Positions 32,518 through 40,391 of a stretch of DNA of 64,000 nucleotides are shown here, one piece after another. Made by a program: the position numbers and the translations under genes. This DNA is from Arenibacter hampyeongensis. GTDB lineage: Bacteria > Bacteroidota > Bacteroidia > Flavobacteriales > Flavobacteriaceae. The notes under the pieces are model-generated. The model was not told the DNA's origin and made no database searches. It worked only from the letters and a program-made list of their open reading frames with translations. Position 1 is the first letter of the stretch; each line of letters starts with the position of its first letter. The stretch spans positions 153,527 to 217,526 of the forward strand of contig NZ_PIOB01000007.1 of NCBI RefSeq assembly GCF_002909255.1. Direction: 5' to 3'.

Positions 32518-33861
32518 CTAAATACCCGTATAGTTACTAGGTGTAATTTGTTTCAATTCTGTTTTTATGGCATCGCTTGTTTCCAAGGTATCTATAAAAT
32601 TGGAAATTGACTGTTGTGTAATCTTTTCATTGGTCCTGGTCAATCCTTTCAATGCTTCATACGGATTGGGGTAGGCCTCACGTCTTAGAATGGTTTGAAT
32701 GGCTTCTGCAACTACAGCCCAGTTATTTTCCAGGTCTTGCTCAAATTTTTCCTTGTTAAGGAGCAATTTATTTAATCCTTTTAAGGTAGATTGAAACGCT
32801 ATTAAGGTATGTCCAAATGGCACTCCAACATTTCTTAATACCGTGCTATCTGTTAAATCCCTTTGCAGTCTTGAAATAGGCAGTTTGGCGGACAAATGCT
32901 CAAAAATGGCATTGGCTATGCCTAAATTTCCTTCAGAGTTTTCAAAATCGATGGGGTTTACCTTATGTGGCATTGCTGAAGACCCCACTTCCCCAGCTTT
33001 TATTTTCTGTTTAAAATAGTCCATGGAAACATAGGTCCAAAAGTCCCTGTCCAAATCTATTACAATGGTATTGATCCGCTTTAGGCAATCGAATAATGCA
33101 GCCATATGATCGTAATGCTCTATCTGCGTAGTAGGAAAGGAGTGGTGTAGGCCAAGTTTTTCCTGAACAAATTTTTGACCAAATTCTCTCCAATCAATTT
33201 GTGGATAGGCTACTTTATGGGCATTATAATTCCCTGTGGCACCACCAAATTTGGCAGCGCTTGGAATGTCGTTAAGTAAATTGAACTGTTCTTCCAATCG
33301 CACGGTAAATACCTCAATTTCCTTTCCCAAGCGAGTAGGGGAGGCAGGCTGACCATGTGTCCTCGCCAACATAGGTATAGCTTCCCATTCCTTTACTAAA
33401 GCCGTTAATTTGTTCAATACCTCCAAATATTGGGGTACGTAAACCTCGTTCATTGCGTCTTTAATGGAAAGTGGAATAGCTGTATTGTTGATATCTTGGG
33501 AAGTAAGCCCAAAATGGATAAACTCCTTATGGGCCTCCAAACCTAATTTGTCGAACTCCTTCTTAATAAAATACTCAACCGCCTTGACATCATGGTTGGT
33601 TACCTTTTCAATTTCCTTAATGGCAATGGCATCCTCGGAGTCAAAATCAATATAGATTTTTCTTAAAACGTTAAATTTTGAATTATCGAAATTTGAAAGT
33701 TGAGGTAGTGGAACTTCACAAAGTGCAATAAAATATTCAATTTCTACCCGCACCCTATATTTTATAAGCGCCTCCTCAGAAAAATATGAAGCTAGGGAAT
33801 CTACTTTATTTCTGTATCTACCATCAATGGGAGATATGGCGTTTAATTTGTTTAATGACAT
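32518..33861 (-). CDS. purB: Adenylosuccinate lyase
   Basis: A 447-residue enzyme that cleaves SAICAR and adenylosuccinate, each releasing fumarate, in purine synthesis. The fumarase/aspartase superfamily signature is GEVGSSAMPHKVNPIDFENSEG (written here in part: GSSAMPHKVNPIDFENSE, about residues 286-303), with the catalytic Ser on this flexible loop. The general acid/base His regions are HFGLTSQDINNTA and LARTHGQPASPT. It has typical length. A -7 element TATCTTTG lies at 33893-33900 (minus strand), about 30 bp upstream. The HEAT-like gene lies upstream on the same strand. Confidence 0.96.
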   Translation of the reverse strand: MSLNKLNAISPIDGRYRNKVDSLASYFSEEALIKYRVRVEIEYFIALCEVPLPQLSNFDNSKFNVLRKIYIDFDSEDAIAIKEIEKVTNHDVKAVEYFIKKEFDKLGLEAHKEFIHFGLTSQDINNTAIPLSIKDAMNEVYVPQYLEVLNKLTALVKEWEAIPMLARTHGQPASPTRLGKEIEVFTVRLEEQFNLLNDIPSAAKFGGATGNYNAHKVAYPQIDWREFGQKFVQEKLGLHHSFPTTQIEHYDHMAALFDCLKRINTIVIDLDRDFWTYVSMDYFKQKIKAGEVGSSAMPHKVNPIDFENSEGNLGIANAIFEHLSAKLPISRLQRDLTDSTVLRNVGVPFGHTLIAFQSTLKGLNKLLLNKEKFEQDLENNWAVVAEAIQTILRREAYPNPYEALKGLTRTNEKITQQSISNFIDTLETSDAIKTELKQITPSNYTGI

Positions 33862-33892
33862 TTTGTAATGATATATTGATTTTGGAAAAGGG

Positions 33893-33900
33893 CAAAGATA
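33893..33900 (-). promoter_or_regulatory. Probable purB promoter -7 element
   Basis: TATCTTTG on the minus strand matches the Bacteroidetes TAnnTTTG consensus and lies 32 bases upstream of the purB ATG. A clear TTG -33 element is not seen. Confidence 0.55.
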
Positions 33901-33948
33901 GCTATAAGTTAAAGAGTTTAAAAGTTAAGCGATAGATTGTTCCTTTAT

Positions 33949-34527
33949 TTATTTAGGAGTTGTATCGCACTTTATTTTAGCAAGGGTCATCCTGGCCCTT
34001 GCCTTGTATGCGGCACTGCCATTTTGGTACTTCTGTTCCAAAATCATACGCAATTCAGGATGGATCCAGTCGAATGTTCTTCCCAATAATAAAAGGCTAG
34101 TCATGGAATATGCTTGGGCAGCTACCTTATGATCACCTATGAGCCAATCGAAACAAACGGATGTAATACCTTCCAAATGTTGGTCTGTAAGGGTCTCGCA
34201 AGTCTTTTTGTCCTTGGATTGAAAGTAGGATTTCATTAAACACTCGCATATTTTTGCGATTGGTCTCACCGCAGGATCCAGGTGCACCTTACCAATGTTT
34301 TTGACAAAATGATCCATATGCGGAAAAAGATGGGACAAATGTTCCTTGGCAGTATATTCCAAAACCCAACACGCCTTGCAGGAAACAGGGTCATCTACCT
34401 GAAAGGCTATTTCCATAATGGTAGAAATGTTTGAGGGATTATTCAGGATGACGCGGGACATTTCCTTCCTTTTAAGCCGGGAATGGTCAACGTAATCCAA
34501 GGCGTTATAGAGTTCTAAATATGTCAC
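33949..34527 (-). CDS. HEAT-like helical protein of unknown function
   Basis: A 192-residue soluble, helix-rich protein without signal peptide. Its sequence (SCKACWVLEYTAKEHLSHLFP, VHLDPAVRPIAKICECLMKSYF, DHKVAAQAYSMTSLLLLG) resembles alpha-helical HEAT/ARM-type repeats, with ten or fewer Cys and His residues but no metal motif. It is conserved near purB in flavobacteria to my recollection. It contains no fumarase-superfamily motif and should not be called a lyase from its neighbourhood. The gene lies 88 bp upstream of purB on the same strand. Confidence 0.65.
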   Translation of the reverse strand: MTYLELYNALDYVDHSRLKRKEMSRVILNNPSNISTIMEIAFQVDDPVSCKACWVLEYTAKEHLSHLFPHMDHFVKNIGKVHLDPAVRPIAKICECLMKSYFQSKDKKTCETLTDQHLEGITSVCFDWLIGDHKVAAQAYSMTSLLLLGRTFDWIHPELRMILEQKYQNGSAAYKARARMTLAKIKCDTTPK

Positions 34528-34725
34528 AATACATGCAATGATAAAGGCTGCCTTCTAAAGGATTTGATGTTTAAATTTAATTATCATCAGTTGATATAAT
34601 GAATAAATATAATAAGAACTGAAGACAAATAGAAAAGGAAATGATATTAACTGTCCTGTTGTAGACCACTACAAAAATGTGATCTACCCATAAATAGAAG
34701 GGAAATACTGAGTTTGAAATAAAAC

Positions 34726-35418
34726 TTAACCTTCCCTTCCAATTAAGTCCGATACCAATATAGGCACACCGTTTACTGCACTGGCCTGTATTATGGTTAG
34801 TCCCTTAAAATTGGTCTGACTTATATTAGGTTTTGGGTCTATAAAGTATATGGGAGTATTACGTGATACATAATGTATTAAACTGGCAGCTGGATAAACC
34901 TGCATGGAGGTGCCTATGATAATTAAAATGTTGGCTGCTTGGGTTATTTCGGCCGCTTTTTCCAACAATGGTACTTCCTCACCAAACCATACAATATGGG
35001 GGCGTAATTGTTCCCCATCCTCTGAAAGGTTACCAATTTTTATATCGGTTTTCCAATCAATTATTGTATTGGGGTTATGAATACTCCTGGCCTTTAACAA
35101 CTCTCCATGCAGATGTATTACCTTAGTACTTCCTGCCCGTTCATGCAAATCATCTACATTTTGGGTAATGATACTTACATCAAAATACTCTTCCAAACGC
35201 GCCAAAGCTTTATGTGCCTCATTTGGGAATACACTAAATAATTGTCTTCTTCTCTCATTGTAAAAATTGAGTACCAATTCGGGATTTTTTTGAAAACCTT
35301 GTGGTGTGGCAACTTCCATAACATCATGACCTTCCCATAGTCCATCCGCATCCCTAAAGGTGTTTATTCCGCTTTCGGCACTTACCCCTGCACCCGTAAG
35401 AACTATTATTTTTTTCAT
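34726..35418 (-). CDS. cobB: NAD-dependent protein deacylase (sirtuin) lacking zinc cysteines
   Basis: A 230-residue sirtuin counted from the ATG at 35418, chosen because MKKIIVLTGAGVSAESGI is the family start. Sirtuins remove acyl groups from lysines using NAD+. NAD-binding GAGVSAESGINTFRD, ITQNVDDLHERAG and the catalytic His in IHLHGE are intact. A YxxR pattern (FYNERRR) is like that used by SIRT5/CobB to bind succinyl-lysine, which predicts desuccinylation. The usual four zinc Cys are absent from the region after LHGE (KARSIHNPNTIIDW ... HIVWFGE). It is divergent from the TrmH gene. Confidence 0.88.
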   Translation of the reverse strand: MKKIIVLTGAGVSAESGINTFRDADGLWEGHDVMEVATPQGFQKNPELVLNFYNERRRQLFSVFPNEAHKALARLEEYFDVSIITQNVDDLHERAGSTKVIHLHGELLKARSIHNPNTIIDWKTDIKIGNLSEDGEQLRPHIVWFGEEVPLLEKAAEITQAANILIIIGTSMQVYPAASLIHYVSRNTPIYFIDPKPNISQTNFKGLTIIQASAVNGVPILVSDLIGREG

Positions 35419-35478
35419 TTTTGAAGAATAAGCAATTTTTGTAAAATTAAACGATTTCTTTTTTAATATCTTAGGATT

Positions 35479-36135
35479 ATGGTTGATCATAAGTTGCTAG
35501 CATATCTTGAGGGGTTTATTACCCCGCAGCGAAAATCCCGTTTTGCGGATATTTTAAAAGAACGTACGAATTATATAACCGTGGCCATAGAGGATGTATA
35601 CCAAATGCACAATACCAGTGCCGTGGTAAGAAGCTGCGATGTTTTTGGCGTGCAGAAAGCACATCTTATAGAAAGCAAGTTTGGCAAGCGATTGGACAAG
35701 GATATTGCCATGGGAGCACAGCAATGGGTTGATATAAAAAGATATAAAAACACTACGGACTGTATAGACACTTTGAGGAGACAAGGATATAAAATTGTAG
35801 CCACAACGCCCCATGAAAATAACTATTTACTTACTAATTTTGAGTTTACGGCCAAGACAGCACTATTTTTTGGCACGGAACGGGATGGATTGAGTAGGGA
35901 AGTATTGGAAAAGGCCGATTCTTTTCTTAAAATACCTATGGTAGGCTTTACGGAAAGTTTAAATATTTCGGTTTCTGCAGCTATTATCTTGCATGCCCTA
36001 ACCAATAATCTAAGGAGAACCGAAATTGATTGGAGGTTAACGGAAGAAGAGGTGCTGGAAAAAAAATTGGATTGGACCAAGAAATCAATTAGGAGTTTGA
36101 ATGATGTTTTGGCCAGATTTAATGGAACAAAATGA
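35479..36135 (+). CDS. trmH: TrmH/SpoU-family RNA 2'-O-methyltransferase
   Basis: A 218-residue SPOUT methyltransferase that transfers a methyl group from SAM to a ribose 2'-OH. Family motif 1 is HNTSAVVRSCDVFGV, motif 2 is ALFFGTERDGLS and motif 3 is MVGFTESLNISVSAAI, forming the knotted SAM site. Its overall similarity is to TrmH, which makes Gm18 in tRNA; an rRNA target cannot be excluded. The gene starts 61 bp from the divergent sirtuin start, and the promoters must overlap there. Length is typical. Confidence 0.88.
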   Translation: MVDHKLLAYLEGFITPQRKSRFADILKERTNYITVAIEDVYQMHNTSAVVRSCDVFGVQKAHLIESKFGKRLDKDIAMGAQQWVDIKRYKNTTDCIDTLRRQGYKIVATTPHENNYLLTNFEFTAKTALFFGTERDGLSREVLEKADSFLKIPMVGFTESLNISVSAAIILHALTNNLRRTEIDWRLTEEEVLEKKLDWTKKSIRSLNDVLARFNGTK

Positions 36136-36176
36136 TTTTTTCATTATATTTAGAGTAAACCAACACATATCATTTA

Positions 36177-36707
36177 ATGACGACTTTACTCTATATTGTA
36201 TTGGGGCTGATTGTTTTAATTGCCATACTGGCCCTTTTGGCACCTAAGAATTATGATGTTTCTCGATCTATTGAAATAAGCAGGCCAAAAGCCGATGTCT
36301 TTGAATATATCAAGTATTTGAAAAAGCAGCAAGAGTGGTCCCCTTGGGGCAAGAAAGACCCCATGATGGACAAAAAATTTACTGGAGTCGACGGCGAGGT
36401 AGGGGCTATAAGTTATTGGAACGGAAATAAGGATGTTGGTGAAGGTGAACAGGAAATCACAAAAATAATTGAAGGTGAAAGGGTAGAAGGGGAGCTTCGG
36501 TTTCTTAAACCTTTTAAATCTACCTCGGATTGTTATCTGGATGTTGCCGAATCCGCTAAAGGAAAAACAAAAGTAACCTGGGGTTTTAAAGGGAATAATA
36601 AATTTCCTATGTCCATTATGATGTTGTTTATGAGTATGGATAAGGCGGTTGGAAAGGATTTTGAAGAGGGGCTTCAAAGTCTGAAATCTATTTTGGAGAA
36701 TAAATAA
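36177..36707 (+). CDS. SRPBCC (START-like) protein with N-terminal membrane helix
   Basis: A 176-residue protein with one N-terminal membrane helix (about residues 4-22) and a START/Bet v1-like domain. Typical stretches are VSRSIEISRPKADVFEYI, EWSPWGKKDPMMDKKFTG and TKVTWGFKGNNKFP. The fold encloses a cavity for hydrophobic ligands, so a lipid-binding or cyclase-like role is possible, but the ligand is unknown. The gene follows trmH by 41 bp on the same strand and may be cotranscribed. A long antisense ORF here is a shadow. Confidence 0.82.
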   Translation: MTTLLYIVLGLIVLIAILALLAPKNYDVSRSIEISRPKADVFEYIKYLKKQQEWSPWGKKDPMMDKKFTGVDGEVGAISYWNGNKDVGEGEQEITKIIEGERVEGELRFLKPFKSTSDCYLDVAESAKGKTKVTWGFKGNNKFPMSIMMLFMSMDKAVGKDFEEGLQSLKSILENK

Positions 36708-36751
36708 GATATGGAAAGGAATAAAAGAGCACTCCATTCCAAACTCATCAA

Positions 36752-37567
36752 TTAGATATAGAAAATACTAGCTTCGGCCCTAGCTCCAAATCGTATTGGA
36801 TAAACGGTTGTCCCAATGCCTTTGGATACATACATTTTAGAAATTTCGTTGTTGTACCAACCTTTTACATAATTTCCACTTCCAAAAGGTGTAAAGAAGG
36901 GCTTTCCAAAGAAGGTAATCTGCCCCCCATGGGTATGCCCAGCCAAGATAAGTTTTGGTTTAATATTTAATGGTACACATAAACGATCTATTTCTTCTCT
37001 ATAAACAGGACAATGATTAAGTATCACTGTGCTCAATGATGTATCAATACCTTGGATAGTTTTGGTAAAGTTGGGGTATCCACAGACAAAATCATCAATT
37101 CCCAATATGTTGATTTTTCTATCCTCGGTTTCAAAAAGGAGTGATTCGTTCACCAATAATTTACCATTATAGCTCTCGTAGACCCCTTTTAATCTTTCCA
37201 AATCTATACGTCCAGAGTATTCTTTATTTCCCAAAATGGCTATTTTGGGAATATCGATATCAATTAAGCTCAAAAAATCTTGTAGAACAGATAGGTATTT
37301 GTTCCTTTCCAAAGAATCCCCTGTAAAAAAAATAACATCGGGTTTTTCCTCATTAATTCGCTCGGCAATGGACTCATGAACCGATTTTATACTGCGCAAA
37401 TGTAGGTCAGTTAAGTGAATTGCCTTGATTTTATTGGATTCAGTTTCGGAAATATCGTGCTCTGTCCATTCAATAAAATAGGTCTCCAACCAGAAGGAAT
37501 CAAGAACAAGAAAACTAATGGAACCTAAAAATAGCTTTAGGATAAATTGCCTTCTATTTAACTTCAT
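36752..37567 (-). CDS. Membrane-anchored metallophosphoesterase
   Basis: A 271-residue calcineurin-like phosphoesterase with an N-terminal membrane anchor (about residues 8-26). Metal-site motifs are HLTDLHLRS, FTGDSLERN, AILGNKEYSG and ILAGHTHGGQITFFG. The usual GNH(D/E) is GNKE, so the catalytic His is replaced by Lys, a change seen in some YkuE-like subgroups. It may therefore act on an unusual substrate or with altered efficiency. The convergent SRPBCC gene ends 45 bp away. The physiological substrate is unknown. Confidence 0.82.
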   Translation of the reverse strand: MKLNRRQFILKLFLGSISFLVLDSFWLETYFIEWTEHDISETESNKIKAIHLTDLHLRSIKSVHESIAERINEEKPDVIFFTGDSLERNKYLSVLQDFLSLIDIDIPKIAILGNKEYSGRIDLERLKGVYESYNGKLLVNESLLFETEDRKINILGIDDFVCGYPNFTKTIQGIDTSLSTVILNHCPVYREEIDRLCVPLNIKPKLILAGHTHGGQITFFGKPFFTPFGSGNYVKGWYNNEISKMYVSKGIGTTVYPIRFGARAEASIFYI

Positions 37568-37700
37568 TTAATTTCTATTACAATCATTATTAACACTAAA
37601 AGGAAGTGGACGAAATTAGGAAACATATTTAGAAATAATACTGTGAAAAAGTTAAAATGACTTGAAAAGGTGGAAAAGCAATTAATCCAAACCAATTTGG

Positions 37701-39404
37701 TTATTTTTCGGCCAATTCCAATAATGCGATATCAAAGTCATTATCCAGAACTGCTACACCCTTATCTACGGTGATGTAGGTTTCCGAAAAAGTATCGTAA
37801 AGATTGGTTCCATCTCCGAAAAAGCCTTTTACCCATAGTGATTTTTTACCTTTTGGCAACTCAAGTCCAACTACCACCTTATCCTTAAAATCGCCCTTAA
37901 TATAGGTCCTGCTGAAAACATAGGGTTGCTTGGAAAGCCGCTGATGCCTGCCAGCCCCTATTGCGGGATGATCGTTTCTGAATTTCCCCAGTTTTTGCCA
38001 ATATGCGAGTATTTTTTTGTTATAGGGAATACTGTCCAACTCTCCCCAATTCATAAATGATCGAAGGGTTGCATCGCCTTGGGCCCCTGCAATGGTCAAG
38101 TTTCTGTTGGACTCATCCCCGTAATAAATTTGGGAGGCACCAGGAGTAAGTAAAAGTATATTTGCAGAGCGATAGGGGTTTTTTCTTTCTTTGTCATAAG
38201 GCGTGCTATCATCATGCGAAGTAAGGTAGTTAACAACACTTTTTCCCTCCAGCTTAGTATGCAGCAAGTCGCTATATTTGGTAAATACGGCCTCATAATT
38301 CTTTTTAGCATCATCTTTTAATTCGAAATTGATCAAACTGTGGAATCCATAATCGAAATAATCCACTGTTTTGTCTCCAAAATCGTATTCGCGACCGCCA
38401 GATAAGCCATAACCATATACCTCCCCGACCATATAAAAAGGATTGTCGTCCATCACCTCCTCAGGATGCTTTTTTTTCCATGTATTAAAGGCATAGGTGG
38501 CTTCACTGTATAGTTCTTTCCAGGATTTTTCGTCCACGTGCTTGGCTGTATCTACCCTAAAGCCATCTATTCCAAGGTCATTTACATAGTCTGTGAGCCA
38601 TTTAATAATATAAAAGCGGGGAGCCCTAGGGTAATTTGTGCGATTAAAAAAAAGTTGTAGTTCATCCAGTTCGTTACTTAATCGCCCCTCTTCCTTCCAT
38701 TTTGCCAAAAGGGCATCGGGAAGTTCAATGGCATTGTCCGATTCCGTAATAATATCAGGAAGGTTCTTAACCAATGTGCAATGGGTTGTTGTTTCGTAAT
38801 TGGTATATTCACAAACTGGTCCATTTCGCACCCATTCTTTTGGCCATATCGGGTCCGTTTGCGTAACTGGTCCGGTGTGGTTAAGAACGATATCCATCAA
38901 TATTCTTATACCCTTTTCATGTGCCGTTCTGACCAGGTTTTCCAAGTCTTTTTTAGTTCCAAAATTAGGGTCTAGGGCTGTCCAATCCTTTGCCCAATAT
39001 CCATGATATCCGTATGTACTTCCAGTTCCTTCGTCAACATTATCATGGATTTGCTCCACTACCGGAGTAAACCAAATGGCATTAATGCCCAGATCGGTAA
39101 AATATCCTTCATTTATTTTTTTGGTAATTCCTTGTATATCGCCTCCCATAAAACCCCTAAGTACGGCAGTTTCCTTTGTTCTATTTAATGTTATATCATT
39201 CAAGGTGTCACCGTTATTGAAACGATCGGTGAGTAGAAAATATATATTGGCTGCATCCCAGTCAAAGTGCGATTTCAACTGCGGTTTTTGGGAAAGTTCA
39301 ATAGTCGTTTCGCTTTCCTTTACAACTTTATTTTTACTCTTTTTACAGGATAAAATGATCGAAAGAAATACGACAAGTAGAAGCCCCTTTTTCATTAACG
39401 CCAT
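37701..39404 (-). CDS. GH13 alpha-amylase-family lipoprotein
   Basis: A 567-residue lipoprotein (lipobox LSC, near residue 20; an in-frame ATG at 39395 is an alternative start). The GH13 barrel shows LMDIVLNHTGPV (conserved region I), GIDGFRVDTAKHV with the nucleophile Asp (region II), MVGEVYG with the acid Glu (region III) and LTSHDDSTP with the transition-state Asp (region IV). A C-terminal beta domain covers about residues 480-567. It should hydrolyse alpha-glucans outside the cytoplasm. No SusC/SusD pair is adjacent, so it is not part of a visible starch-utilisation locus. Confidence 0.9.
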   Translation of the reverse strand: MALMKKGLLLVVFLSIILSCKKSKNKVVKESETTIELSQKPQLKSHFDWDAANIYFLLTDRFNNGDTLNDITLNRTKETAVLRGFMGGDIQGITKKINEGYFTDLGINAIWFTPVVEQIHDNVDEGTGSTYGYHGYWAKDWTALDPNFGTKKDLENLVRTAHEKGIRILMDIVLNHTGPVTQTDPIWPKEWVRNGPVCEYTNYETTTHCTLVKNLPDIITESDNAIELPDALLAKWKEEGRLSNELDELQLFFNRTNYPRAPRFYIIKWLTDYVNDLGIDGFRVDTAKHVDEKSWKELYSEATYAFNTWKKKHPEEVMDDNPFYMVGEVYGYGLSGGREYDFGDKTVDYFDYGFHSLINFELKDDAKKNYEAVFTKYSDLLHTKLEGKSVVNYLTSHDDSTPYDKERKNPYRSANILLLTPGASQIYYGDESNRNLTIAGAQGDATLRSFMNWGELDSIPYNKKILAYWQKLGKFRNDHPAIGAGRHQRLSKQPYVFSRTYIKGDFKDKVVVGLELPKGKKSLWVKGFFGDGTNLYDTFSETYITVDKGVAVLDNDFDIALLELAEK

Positions 39405-39534
39405 TTTTGTTTAAAGCTATAAAATGATGATGGGAATATAAAATTTATTTTAAGTCAAACATAGGGTTGCAAAGAATTGAAAATGTTTTAGGTTGATCAA
39501 GAAGCCATTGATAATATAAAAAAACTCAGAAAAG

Positions 39535-40314
39535 CTATTTTTTTCTGTTCAAGACTTTGTATTCTTCGTAGCAACTGCTAATAGCATCCAGTATTTGAAG
39601 GTCATTGGCCGTAGTTATGAAGGATCTGGAATAATTACAATTATTGAGAATATCCTCAATATCTAACTTTTCCAATTGAAGCAACTCCATTAAGGTTTCC
39701 CGGTCAAATTTCGAGGCCAAAAGATCCCTGATTTTATCGTCTTCCTTCATCTGCCTTAGCTTGCGCATTTGATTGGGCTTCTTTCCAAACAAATTTCGCA
39801 ACAAATCGGCGGGATTAAGTATGGCCCCCAAAACTTTGGTGACGGCACTTGGATTCTTATTACCGCCTTCATACCCAACGGATAATCCGGAAATGCTATA
39901 TTGGAAAGCATTGTTTAGGGGTAAGTTCTTTACATCTATTTCTAAATAACCGGTTAGGGAGTACGGCCTAACAATTACCTCTTCCAGTGCATAGGCCAAT
40001 TCTGTAAGGGATATTTTGGTTCCCTTAAATTTGAACATATCATTGGTAACCCTAACTTTTTGGGATTTAAAACCTAAAAAAGAAAAGTAAAGTGTATCGT
40101 TGACTTTCGCAGGAATTTCGAATTCTCCCTTTTCATTGGAAATTGTTCCCAATACCTGATTCAGGTTTACCACATGAACACTTTCCATAGGCTGGTCGGT
40201 TTGGGCATTTAGAATTACCGCCTTTAACTGCTTTACCTCTTCTTCATTTTTGTCCACTTGCGAATATCCATAGGAGATAAGTAAGAGGGATAGGGCCAAT
40301 AAATAATTTTTCAT
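39535..40314 (-). CDS. CarboxypepD_reg-like domain protein, secreted
   Basis: A 259-residue exported protein (signal peptide ending near SYGYSQ) with one carboxypeptidase-regulatory-like beta-sandwich (about residues 28-105). It is recognised by LKAVILNAQTDQPMESVHVV, GTISNEKGEFEIPAKVNDTL and YFSFLGFKSQKVRVTN. The rest is charged and helical (RKLRQMKEDDKIRDLL). These domains sit at the N-terminus of TonB-dependent transporters, but here there is no barrel. It may be an outer-membrane or periplasmic accessory protein of unknown role. It stands alone on the minus strand. Confidence 0.78.
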   Translation of the reverse strand: MKNYLLALSLLLISYGYSQVDKNEEEVKQLKAVILNAQTDQPMESVHVVNLNQVLGTISNEKGEFEIPAKVNDTLYFSFLGFKSQKVRVTNDMFKFKGTKISLTELAYALEEVIVRPYSLTGYLEIDVKNLPLNNAFQYSISGLSVGYEGGNKNPSAVTKVLGAILNPADLLRNLFGKKPNQMRKLRQMKEDDKIRDLLASKFDRETLMELLQLEKLDIEDILNNCNYSRSFITTANDLQILDAISSCYEEYKVLNRKK

Positions 40315-40391
40315 TAAATAATTTCGATGATTATAATTGGTAAACTAACTAAAAAAATACGCCGAAGCGTATTTTTTTAATATAGAATTAA

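Noticed and set aside
33949..34527. Adenylosuccinate lyase annotation for the HEAT-like protein
   Set aside because: It has no fumarase-superfamily loop and is only next to purB; the true lyase is 32518-33861.
36216..36737. 173-residue antisense ORF opposite the SRPBCC gene
   Set aside because: The plus-strand frame has a clear family and membrane anchor. The antisense frame has no recognisable domain and mirrors the codon bias of the real gene.
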